From NCBI GenBank assembly GCA_963752495.1, contig CAVVYJ010000002.1:930001-994000 (forward strand): a stretch of 64,000 nucleotides of DNA, written 5' to 3'. Positions 46,128 through 53,839 of this stretch are shown here, piece by piece. The notes beneath the pieces were generated by a model. The model was not told the DNA's origin. It ran no database searches and saw nothing but the letters and a program-made list of their open reading frames with translations. The DNA is from CAVVYJ01 sp963752495. Its GTDB lineage: Bacteria > Pseudomonadota > Gammaproteobacteria > Burkholderiales > Methylophilaceae. A program made the translations under genes and the position numbers. Positions within the stretch are counted from its first letter, which is position 1; each line of letters begins with the position of its first letter.

Positions 46128-46179
46128 TCTAAAAATACCCTGATAACTGAATAATAAATGGGAAAATATCCCTTGTCAA
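46128..46179 (-). promoter_or_regulatory. Promoter of the His-rich small gene with operator-like dyad
   Basis: Read leftward: -35 TTGACA (46174-46179), a 17-bp spacer and -10 TATTAT (46151-46156). The spacer contains the dyad GGGAAAATATCCC (46160-46172). A half-site AAAAATACCC ends at 46140, about 32 bp downstream, in the same relative place as the second dyad of the neighbour promoter. From -35 through -10 it is nearly identical to the promoter at 45684-45712. Confidence 0.82.
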
Positions 46180-46188
46180 TAAATAAAT

Positions 46189-46216
46189 GGAAAAAAATCC
46201 CTTAATTTGTTATGCT
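46189..46216 (+). promoter_or_regulatory. Operator-like dyad and weak promoter of the DUF6502 operon
   Basis: GGAAAAAAATCCC (46189-46201) repeats the 13-bp pattern 29 bp from the previous dyad. It overlaps a possible -35 (TGGAAA) with a -10 TATGCT at 46211-46216 and a 17-bp spacer. This suggests the rightward regulator gene is controlled by the same protein that controls the leftward genes. The promoter boxes are weak. Confidence 0.55.
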
Positions 46217-46241
46217 AACGTTCAGGGGAAAATTTTTATAT

Positions 46242-47096
46242 ATGGAAAATGGATTTACAAAGAAGCAGTCACTAGTTGCAAGCGCCATGAAGCGAGTACT
46301 TAGGCCGTTTGTAAAGCTGATGCTTGCAAATGATTTGGGTTATACATTTGCGATTGATTTATTGAAGACACTTTTTGTAGAAGTTGCAGATAATGAATTT
46401 ATGATTGATGGTAAACGCCAAACAGATTCGCGTATTAGCTTGATTAGCGGTGTGCATCGTAAGGATGTGAGGCGCTTGCGTGATAACTTGCCTGATGTGG
46501 ATGAAGTGATACCACAAAATATATCTTTGGGGTCACAATTAATGGCTATCTGGAACACTAACGCAGCTTACTTGAATCAGGAGGGGATGCCCAAGCCTTT
46601 GCCAAGATTGAGTTCAGAAGCACAAGGCGAATCTTTTGAAAGCTTGGTTCGCAGTATCACTACAGATATCCATCCAAGGGCAGTATTAGATGAATTGACA
46701 AGACTAGAACTGGTAAGAATCGATACTGACAATTACGTACATTTGGTGACGGATGCATTCATACCGCAAGAAGGATTGGAAGAGAAAGCTTTCTTTTTTG
46801 GGCATAATTTGCATGATCATGCCGAAGCAGCGGTCGCTAATATTTCAGGTCAACAGCCAGGCTATCTTGAGCGTTGTGTGCACTATGACCAATTAACTAA
46901 AGCTAGCGTAGAGCAAATTAGCGAACTCGCAAAAAAACAAAGTATGAAAACGCTTCAAGAAATATTTAAACTGGCTGACGCGCGTGCTGAGCAAGACAAA
47001 TCTAGCCAAGATGCAAACATGCGAATCACCTATGGCGTTTATTTCTACCATGAGCCAGTGCAAACGAATGACAAGGACGGTAAGAGTAAGAAATGA
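46242..47096 (+). CDS. DUF6502 family protein, putative DNA-binding regulator
   Basis: The 284-residue protein from ATG 46242 matches the DUF6502 pattern: an N-terminal helical part (RVLRPFVKLMLANDLGYTFAIDLLK), FVEVADNEF, and a helix-turn-helix-like segment TDSRISLISGVHRKDVRRLR (about 61-80). ATG 46212 is in frame but lies on the probable -10 box and lacks a ribosome-binding site, so 46242 behind AGGGGA is preferred. No membrane segment is seen. It overlaps the DUF5666 gene by 4 bp (ATGA). It is the likely reader of the GGR-N7-CCC dyads around it, by position only. Confidence 0.78.
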   Translation: MENGFTKKQSLVASAMKRVLRPFVKLMLANDLGYTFAIDLLKTLFVEVADNEFMIDGKRQTDSRISLISGVHRKDVRRLRDNLPDVDEVIPQNISLGSQLMAIWNTNAAYLNQEGMPKPLPRLSSEAQGESFESLVRSITTDIHPRAVLDELTRLELVRIDTDNYVHLVTDAFIPQEGLEEKAFFFGHNLHDHAEAAVANISGQQPGYLERCVHYDQLTKASVEQISELAKKQSMKTLQEIFKLADARAEQDKSSQDANMRITYGVYFYHEPVQTNDKDGKSKK

Positions 47097-48648
47097 TTAA
47101 GCAACGCAACTTACTGCTGCTGGTTGTTTTTAGCTTGCAACTGTCTTCCATAACAGCATATGCTCAAAGTGATGGCATATGCGCTAGAGCTTCACTTAGT
47201 AACCCTAATGCTATAGAAGGTGGCATTGGCGGAACAAACATCGCGGTTGAAGGCGGTATTGTCGGCACGGGCGCCCCCGTTGCAGAAGGCGGCATTGGCG
47301 GAACAAACATCGCGGTTGAAGGTGGAATTGACGGCACAGGTGCGCCAGTTGCACAAGGTGGCATCGGTGGCACAAGTGACGCTCAAAAAGCAGCAATCCG
47401 TGGCGTAGGGGGTACTGGTGCGCCGGCTGAACGCGGGGGCATAGGTGGTACAGGAGATGCGCTCACTCAAAACACACTATTACCAATAGAAGATCAAGGT
47501 GGAATCGGAGTGGTGGGCGTTATTACCGGCTTCGCCAGCATTTGTGTTGGCGATGTAGAAGTGCAGTACGAGAGTGCGACGCCAGTATTTGAGAATGGTA
47601 AAAAAGTCCAATTAGCGAAACTTGCGGTTGGGAAAATGGTGATGTTAAAAGCCGAACGCGTTGCTGGCAGGCTACAAGCAAGAGCAATTGGTATGTTTGA
47701 TGCGGTTGCTGGCCCAGTCGGGCGCTTAGATATCGCTCGCCAACAGATGCACGTGATGGGGCAGACTGTACGATTAGATAAAATTGCCATGCAGCAGCTT
47801 AAAGGTGTGACCGCAGGCACCAATGTGCAAGTAAGCGGCCATAGGTTGAATAACGGTGAGATTGTTGCCACCAGGGTAGATGCCGAAAAAACCACTGGCA
47901 ATGTAGGTACCTTGGGCTCCGTTACGGCAGTTAACAGAGATGGCTTTGTTGTAAACGGCACAAGTGTGGCGTTAGAAAATAAGGCATTGCTGGAAAAAAT
48001 CAAAGTTGGCAGTGAAGTGCGTGTTGACGGTAGTTGGAACGGCAAAACGATTAAAGCGGGTCGCGTAGAAGCACAACCAGTTAAAAACCTAGTAGATCGT
48101 TCGGATACGGCTATTTTAGAAGGCTTTGCCAGACTGCAGTCTCAAGGTACTGTTTCAATCGCAGGCACGGTGGTGAAATTAACAGGATCTGATGCGGCTC
48201 AGCAAGCTAATAATTATAACGGCAAGGTCGTCAAGATTGAGGTGAGTCGAGGTAAAAATGGTGATTGGGTGACAGACCGCATAGAAGAAAGACAAGGTAA
48301 GTTATTTGATCGAGGCGCGCAGCTCAAAGATAAGAGTGATGGCAGCGGCTCATCAGGCAATAGCAATAATGATTCGAATTCTAGTGGAGATAATGGAAAG
48401 TCAGAGTCAAGTCATCTGGTGGACATGGCTCATCAAGCGGTGGCTCGAACTCATCTGGCTCTTCTCACGAGTCGGGATCGTCTGTAAAAGATAGCAGTAG
48501 TTCGGGCGGTTCAAGTCATGGGGATCGTATAGAATCACCCAAAAGCTCCGAGCGTGTCAGAGTTGAGTCGCCTCGAAGTGCTAGCGATTCTAAGCATTTA
48601 AATAAAATAGAAAAAGTAGATAAACCAAGCGGTTCGCATGGTAAATAG
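47093..48648 (+). CDS. DUF5666 secreted protein with GGIGGTG repeats (frameshifted 3' tail)
   Basis: A signal peptide (MIKQRNLLLLVVFSLQLSSI, cleavage near AYA) is followed by a glycine-rich zone of 23-residue repeats (EGGIGGTNIAVEGGI, then GTGAPVA). A core of repeated small beta domains of the DUF5666 type comes next, such as VGVITGFASICVGDVEV and VGTLGSVTAVNRDGFVVNG. The written frame ends at 48487; one missing base near 48410 moves coding to the adjacent frame, giving a Ser/Gly-rich then charged tail to a stop at 48648. The full protein is about 518 residues. It is translated with DUF6502. Function unknown; a surface or periplasmic binding role is possible. Confidence 0.78.
47216..47422. 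repeat. 69-bp tandem repeat encoding GGIGGT units
   Basis: Units begin at 47216, 47285 and 47354 (GAAGGTGGCATTGGC-like), 69 bp apart, with a diverged fourth stretch afterwards. They are in frame and encode 23-residue glycine-rich units at the mature N terminus of the DUF5666 protein. Confidence 0.85.
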
Positions 48649-48687
48649 TTTTGCAGGTTGTGAATATTTAATTAAAAGGGGGAATTG

Positions 48688-49569
48688 ATGCAGTTCATAA
48701 AAAAAATAATGGTAGTGTCAGCAACTTTATTAGCCACGCATGCCTATGCAGATGGCTTTAGCGCTTCTGTAGGCGCCGATTACTCTACAGGTAAGTACGG
48801 CACTCGAGATTCCACTGACGTGTACTACTTGCCACTTGTTGCGACATACCAAACTGGTGCATTTACTTATAAATTAACAGTGCCATACATTAGAGTGACA
48901 GGCCCTGGGGATGTTGTTCCAAGTGGTTTTGGAGGCTCAGGTGCAGGTTCTGGCGCCACAAGCAACGTTGTTTGTACCGTGACGAATAGCGGCAAAGGAA
49001 ACAACAATACGGTGTGTAACACAGTTACGACAGGCACAACCACCACTACGACAACCACGACTACAAAGCGTAACCGCACAACCGAATCTGGCCTTGGCGA
49101 TATCATTGCTTCCGCCGCATATAATGTGCTTGATACAGGCGGTGACTCTGCCGTTGTGCTCGATGTTACAGGGCGAATTAAGTTTGGCACAGCGAGCGAA
49201 TCTAAAGGACTTGGCACTGGCGAAAACGATTATGCTTTGCAAGTAAATCTGGATAAGTATTTTGGATCACCTTATGTTTCATTGGGTTTGGGCTATAAAT
49301 GGCTGGGCGAGCCAAGGGGAATTGACTATAAAAATGTTGTTTATGGCTCTTTGGGCGGAGGGTATAAGGTATCCAGCGCAACAGATATCGGAGTTTCATA
49401 CGACTGGGCAACTTCTTCTGTAAGTGGTGGCACAAAACCGCAGGAGATTTCTGTTTATGCATCACACTATATCAACGATCAGTTTAAACTGAGTGGTGTT
49501 TTATATACTGGTTTAAGTAATGCAAGTTCTGATGTTGGTGGTGGTCTTACTCTGGGATATTATTTCTGA
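48688..49569 (+). CDS. Outer-membrane beta-barrel protein with poly-Thr loop
   Basis: The 293-residue product from ATG 48688 (ribosome-binding site AAAAGGGGGA) has a signal peptide ending HAYADG. Alternating amphipathic strands and a C-terminal GLTLGYYF follow, the terminal Phe being typical of outer-membrane barrels. A long insert between early strands contains two cysteines (VVCTVTNSG and NTVCNTV), then a run of ten threonines and KRNR. The nearest match by eye is the phenol-degradation MetA/transporter-type barrel group, without certainty. It is third in the DUF6502-DUF5666 operon. Confidence 0.75.
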   Translation: MQFIKKIMVVSATLLATHAYADGFSASVGADYSTGKYGTRDSTDVYYLPLVATYQTGAFTYKLTVPYIRVTGPGDVVPSGFGGSGAGSGATSNVVCTVTNSGKGNNNTVCNTVTTGTTTTTTTTTTKRNRTTESGLGDIIASAAYNVLDTGGDSAVVLDVTGRIKFGTASESKGLGTGENDYALQVNLDKYFGSPYVSLGLGYKWLGEPRGIDYKNVVYGSLGGGYKVSSATDIGVSYDWATSSVSGGTKPQEISVYASHYINDQFKLSGVLYTGLSNASSDVGGGLTLGYYF

Positions 49570-49587
49570 TAATAAGCAAATGTAAGC

Positions 49588-49611
49588 TTTCATGATGCCC
49601 GCATCATGAAA
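49588..49611. repeat. Perfect inverted repeat after the barrel gene
   Basis: TTTCATGATGC and GCATCATGAAA face each other across two bases, 18 bp after the barrel stop. No T-tract follows, so it is not a classical terminator. The rest of the 187-bp gap to pqqA has no other clear signal except an AAAAAGGATATT ribosome-binding site. Confidence 0.6.
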
Positions 49612-49756
49612 TTACTTAGTAGCTATTCGGTATCTTAGCAGTGTTGGTGTGTTTTAAAATGCGCGCACAATTCGTTTCACGTTGTGGCAATGCAAGTAAT
49701 TCAGATGTAACGCAGCGTTAGCTTAATTAACATAACTTTTAAAAAGGATATTGATC

Positions 49757-49828
49757 ATGTGGACAACACCAGCAGCTACAGAAATGCGTTTTGGCTTTGA
49801 AGTAACAATGTACGTAATGAATAAATAA
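49757..49828 (+). CDS. pqqA: PQQ precursor peptide PqqA
   Basis: PqqA is the 23-residue ribosomal peptide from which pyrroloquinoline quinone is cut and cross-linked. The sequence starts MWTTPAATEM and carries Glu15 and Tyr19 in FEVTMYV, the two residues fused in PQQ, spaced Glu-x3-Tyr as required. The gene follows AAAAAGGATATTGATC and is separated from pqqB by a terminator hairpin. Confidence 0.95.
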   Translation: MWTTPAATEMRFGFEVTMYVMNK

Positions 49829-49841
49829 TTCGTTATGTCTC

Positions 49842-49867
49842 AAAGGCTGCCTCATGGCAGCCTTTTT
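49842..49867 (+). terminator. Terminator/attenuator hairpin between pqqA and pqqB
   Basis: AAAGGCTGCC and GGCAGCCTTT with a TCAT loop run into TTTT 14 bp after the pqqA stop. Partial termination here would give more pqqA transcript than pqqBCDE. Confidence 0.88.
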
Positions 49868-49905
49868 TACATCTATAATTTGTTTTTAACTGTAAAGTAG
49901 ATTTT

Positions 49906-50826
49906 ATGCACGTTCATGTTTTAGGTTCTGGCGCAGGCGGCGGGTTTCCGCAATGGAACTGCAATTGTTTCAATTGTGATGGCTTGCGTAAAGGCACCAT
50001 CAAGGCCACAAAGCGCACACAGTCTTCCATTTGCGTGAGTGGTGATGGCATCAATTGGGTGCTTTTTAATGCATCTCCCGATGTCTTGCAACAAATACAG
50101 GATTTTGCGCCACTGCAGCCTGGTCGAGCAGTACGTGATACTGGCATTCAGGCCATCATTTTAATCGACGCACAAATTGACCATACCACGGGTTTATTCA
50201 TGTTGAGAGAAGGTACGGTCAAGCGCGAGATTTATTGCACCGATATGGTGTATGAGGATTTGACTAGCGGCAATCAAGTTTTGAATATTCTTGGCCATTA
50301 TTGCGGCATCAACCACCATCAAGTGCCGATAGATGGCAAAACCAGCTTTGAAATTCCGAATGTGCCGAATTTACGATTTACTACTGTGGCACTCAAAAGT
50401 GCTGCGCCACCTTATTCGCCGCACCGTAATAACCCGCAGCCTGGCGATACGATTGGTGTGCTGATTGAAGAAATTAGCATCAGGTAAAAAATGCTGGTAT
50501 TCACCGGGTTTGGAGCTCATCGAGCCACATTTGCCTGCATTGATGAATCAGGCAGATTGCATTATGGTAGACGGCACCTTTTGGACGAATACCGAAATGA
50601 TTGATATGGGACTTGATGACAAAAACAGCCCGTAGCATCGGGCATAATCCGCAATCTGGTAGAGGCGGCATGATTGAAAAGTTAGACGAGTTTGGAGAAT
50701 GTGCGCAAGGTGTTGATACACATCAATAATACTAATCCAATTTTAAGAGAAGATTCCGCCGAGCGCGCCGAGCTTACCAAGCATGGTATTGAAGTGGCGT
50801 ACGATGGCATGGATATTATTCTTTAG
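49906..50826 (+). CDS. pqqB: PQQ biosynthesis protein PqqB (three frameshifts)
   Basis: PqqB is a metallo-beta-lactamase-fold oxygenase acting on the PQQ precursor. The first frame gives MHVHVLGSGAGGGFPQWNC, the metal-site IDAQIDHTTGL and PPYSPHR. Coding then continues through three shifts: near 50483 to GKKCWYSPGLELIEPHLP, near 50622 (A-run; DDKTARSIGHNPQSGRGGMI), and near 50708 to VLIHINNTNPIL and HGIEVAYDGMDIIL with the stop at 50826. All stretches are family-like, giving about 306 residues. Clustered errors are more likely than a true pseudogene, but only re-sequencing can tell. Confidence 0.88.
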
Positions 50827-50835
50827 GAGAACAGA

Positions 50836-51598
50836 ATGAATGCAATTACAAAAAATCAACTTGCCTTGGACTCGTGAAGAATTTGAAGAAAAATTGCGTG
50901 AAAAGGGTAAGGGTTACCATATTTACCATCCATTTCATGTGATGATGTACGAAGGTAAACTTAGCTAAAGAGCAACTGCAAAGCTGGGTAGCTAATCGCT
51001 TTTACTACCAAATTGTGATTCCGCATGAAAGATGCGGCGATTCTTTCAAATTGCCCAGATAAGGAAGTGCGTAAACAATGGATTGTCCGCATTACCGATC
51101 ACGATGGCGTGGATGGACAGTAGGGGGTATAGAAGCTTGGATTCAACTGGGTGAAGCGGTTGGGTTAACGCGTGAGCAAGTGACTCAGCTTGGAAATGGT
51201 GAGCCCAGGTGTACGTTTTGCGGTTGATGCTTATATTAACTTTGCCAAACAACGCCCTTGGCAAGAAAGTGTTTGCTCCAGCCTGACTGAGCTATTTGCA
51301 CCACATATTCACCAGCAGCGCATTAGCTCGTGGCCAGCGGTGTATCCTTGGATTAAAGAAGAGGGTTTAATCTACTTCAAAAAACGCCTCACAGAAGCAC
51401 GCCGCGATGTGGAGCAGGGCTTAAGTGTGACTTTGGATTACTTTAGCACTTCTCGCGAAATGCAAATGAAGGCTTTCGATATTTTGCAGTTTAAGCTGAA
51501 CGTACTATGGGTGATTGCAGATTCCATTATGTTGGCCTCAACGCGATTAGATAGAAGGTCGCGATTACTTGCGCCAGCCTGTGATTGATATAGAGTAA
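50836..51598 (+). CDS. pqqC: Pyrroloquinoline-quinone synthase PqqC (multiple frameshifts)
   Basis: PqqC performs the last ring closure and oxidation of PQQ. Coding fragments in successive frames are GYHIYHPFHVMMYEGKL, KEQLQSWVANRFYYQIVIP, MKDAAILSNCPDKEVRKQW, GGIEAWIQLGEAVGLTREQV, then VSPGVRFAVDAYINFAKQRP and SLTELFAPHIHQQR. The end RDYLRQPVIDIE reaches a stop at 51598. Shifts lie near 50862, 50970, 51025, 51122, 51192 and 51558. Active-site histidine-bearing segments are intact. About 250 residues once joined. The start follows AGGAGA overlapping the pqqB stop. Confidence 0.88.
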
Positions 51599-51615
51599 CT
51601 TTAAGATAAGCTCAC

Positions 51616-51906
51616 ATGGAAAATAATATTCAAGAATCAGATGTTTATGCGCTTGCCTTCCACCACAGATTTCAGTGGGAGGAAGCGCAGCAAAGTTATG
51701 TGATACTTTTTCCAGAAGGCATGGTCAAACTTCATGGTGGTGCGGGTGAAGTGATTAAGCGCGTGGATGGAAAAGCAAGCGTAGGAGAGATTGTGGCAGA
51801 CTTAAAAGCCGAATTTCCTGATGCCAAAGAGATAGAAAAAGATATTTTGGGGATGTTTGAGATGGCGCGTTGGCAAAGCCTGGCTGCGCGAAAGTCAGCT
51901 AATTAG
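51616..51906 (+). CDS. pqqD: PQQ peptide chaperone PqqD
   Basis: PqqD binds PqqA and presents it to the radical SAM enzyme PqqE. The 96 residues have the winged-helix PqqD core: VILFPEGMVKLHGGAGEVIKRVDG, then SVGEIVADL and a C-terminal helix. It lies between pqqC and pqqE with 10 bp to the pqqE start, in the canonical order. Confidence 0.93.
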   Translation: MENNIQESDVYALAFHHRFQWEEAQQSYVILFPEGMVKLHGGAGEVIKRVDGKASVGEIVADLKAEFPDAKEIEKDILGMFEMARWQSLAARKSAN

Positions 51907-51916
51907 GAGCAACAAA

Positions 51917-53140
51917 ATGACACAAGCATCTTTAGGCGAATCAGTTGTACAAAAAGTGGTGCAGGCACAAAATAATGGCGTGGCCGCTAATATTACCAAG
52001 ACACAGCCATTATGGCTGTTGGCTGAGGTGACTTATCGCTGTCCATTACATTGTGCATTTTGTTATAACCCCACTGATTACGATAAACATACTCAAAACG
52101 AACTTTCGACCGAACAATGGATAGAAGCACTGCGCGATGCGCGTAAATTGGGTGCGATTCAGCTGGGTATTTCAGGCGGAGAGCCATTGCTACGCGATGA
52201 TATCGAGGAAATTGTTGTTGAAGCCCATAAGCTGGGTTACTACAGCAACTTGATTACTTCCGGTGTTGGACTTACAGAAAAGCGTATTCAAGCTTTTAAA
52301 GAAGGTGGTTTGGATCATATTCAGCTTTCCATGCATGATATTACGGAAGAAATTAACAACTTCATCACAAATACCAAAACCTTTGAGTTGAAGAAAAAAG
52401 TGGCTGCCATGATTAAAAACCATGGTTATCCGATGGTGCTTAACGTGGTGATTCACCGCTATAACATTGGCCATATGAGAGAAATCCTCGAGATGGCAGA
52501 CGCTTTGGGGGCAGACTACATTGAGCTTGCCAATACACAGTATTACGGCTGGTCGCTGGTCAACCGTAGTCAATTGATGCCAACAAAAGAACAAATTGAC
52601 GAGGCAGAAAAAATCACCAACGAGTTCCGAGAAAAAGTCGGTAGCAAGATGAAGATTTTCTTTGTGGTTCCCGATTACTTTAGCAATCGCCCCAAAAAAT
52701 GTATGAACGGTTGGGGCGAAGTGTTTATGATTGTAACTGCAAATGGTGATGTGTTGCCTTGCCATTCTGCACGCGTTTTACCTGGGCTGGAATTCCCCAA
52801 TGTGCGTGAAAATGGCTTGGAATGGGCTTGGAAAGAATCACCGGCTTTCAACAAATACCGTGGCGATGAGTGGATGAAAGAGCCATGCCGTAGCTGCGAC
52901 GAGAAAGAAAAAGATTTGGGCGGCTGTCGTTGCCAATCCTATTTGCTCTCCGGTGATGCCGAGGCGGCTGACCCCGTTTGCACCAAATCGCCAAATCGTC
53001 ATTTGATAGATGAAGCGATTCGCGATTCACAAAATCCGCAGTTGCGTGAACAGCCGATTATCTTCCGTACGGATAAAAACTCCAAAAAATATGTAGAAGG
53101 CGACAAGGAACGCGTTGAACAATTCCATGCCTTGCCGTAG
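51917..53140 (+). CDS. pqqE: PqqA peptide cyclase PqqE (radical SAM)
   Basis: PqqE cross-links Glu and Tyr of PqqA. ATG 51917 after TTAGGAGCAACAAA gives 407 residues with the radical-SAM cluster motif Cys42-x3-Cys46-x2-Cys49 (CPLHCAFCYN) and the SAM motif ISGGEPLL. The SPASM auxiliary-cluster cysteines are in CRSCDEKEKDLGGCRCQ and a later DPVC. The gene is unbroken, in contrast to pqqB and pqqC. A 42-bp gap separates it from the methyltransferase. Confidence 0.96.
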   Translation: MTQASLGESVVQKVVQAQNNGVAANITKTQPLWLLAEVTYRCPLHCAFCYNPTDYDKHTQNELSTEQWIEALRDARKLGAIQLGISGGEPLLRDDIEEIVVEAHKLGYYSNLITSGVGLTEKRIQAFKEGGLDHIQLSMHDITEEINNFITNTKTFELKKKVAAMIKNHGYPMVLNVVIHRYNIGHMREILEMADALGADYIELANTQYYGWSLVNRSQLMPTKEQIDEAEKITNEFREKVGSKMKIFFVVPDYFSNRPKKCMNGWGEVFMIVTANGDVLPCHSARVLPGLEFPNVRENGLEWAWKESPAFNKYRGDEWMKEPCRSCDEKEKDLGGCRCQSYLLSGDAEAADPVCTKSPNRHLIDEAIRDSQNPQLREQPIIFRTDKNSKKYVEGDKERVEQFHALP

Positions 53141-53182
53141 TATGAACACTTAATCAATTGTAGATTAAGCGGAGGGGCGCAG

Positions 53183-53812
53183 ATGCACGAGTCTAGTAAG
53201 TCGGTAATGCGGCGTTTGCATGACAGCCGGTTTGCAACACGATATCTTGTTGGCAATGGCATTGATATTGGCTGCGGACCAGATTCCATTTTTAATTACA
53301 TTGAGCAGTTTCCGCTGATGCAAAGTTGCCGAAATTGGGATTTGCCCGATGGTGATGCGCAGTTTCTTGAGACGGTGGCTGACGAAACATTCGATTTTGT
53401 CCATTCCAGCCATTGCTTAGAACATATGCATAACCCCAAAGAGGCTATGTACCACTGGTTGCGGGTCTTAAAGCCCAATGGTCATTTGGTGGTGATTATT
53501 CCGGACGAAGATTTGTACGAGCAAGGCATTTTTCCTTCCACCAATAATCTTGATCACAAATGGACGTTTACAGTCTTCAAAGAAAAAAGCTGGTCCTCGA
53601 ATTCGATTAGCTTGATGAGCCTGTTGGCAGATTTTTGCAGCATTGCTCAAATTTGCAAAATTGAGCTTCTAGATGCGACTTTTCGATATGGTTTGCCTAG
53701 ATTCGACCAAACACTCACGCCGGTCGGCGAGTGTGGCATCGAATTTATTATGCGCAAATTGCCAGCTGAAGAAATAGAGCGCATGGGGCGCTATCCAGAC
53801 CCGAGAGCATAA
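53183..53812 (+). CDS. Class I SAM-dependent methyltransferase
   Basis: The 209-residue protein has the methyltransferase motifs GIDIGCGPDS (about 27-36), FDFVHSSHCLEHMHNP near 72-87 and LRVLKPNGHLVVIIPDED near 94-111, close to the type-11 family. The substrate is unknown. It follows pqqE on the same strand behind GGAGGGGCGC, so it may be co-expressed with PQQ genes, but such a link is not established. Confidence 0.82.
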   Translation: MHESSKSVMRRLHDSRFATRYLVGNGIDIGCGPDSIFNYIEQFPLMQSCRNWDLPDGDAQFLETVADETFDFVHSSHCLEHMHNPKEAMYHWLRVLKPNGHLVVIIPDEDLYEQGIFPSTNNLDHKWTFTVFKEKSWSSNSISLMSLLADFCSIAQICKIELLDATFRYGLPRFDQTLTPVGECGIEFIMRKLPAEEIERMGRYPDPRA

Positions 53813-53839
53813 TTTCATTCTTAAAATAGGCAGTTCACC

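Noticed and set aside
46212..46241. ATG 46212 as the DUF6502 start
   Set aside because: It overlaps the likely -10 box and has no ribosome-binding site; ATG 46242 matches the family N terminus.
45140..49569. Mobile element carrying the island
   Set aside because: No transposase, integrase, tRNA site or terminal inverted repeats are seen at the borders.
49588..49611. Rho-independent terminator after the barrel gene
   Set aside because: The inverted repeat is strong but no T-tract follows on either strand, so it was listed only as a repeat.
50801..50816. Fourth copy of the 15-mer loop element in pqqB (GCATGGATATT)
   Set aside because: Only 11 bases match and no flanking stem is present; coincidence of coding sequence.
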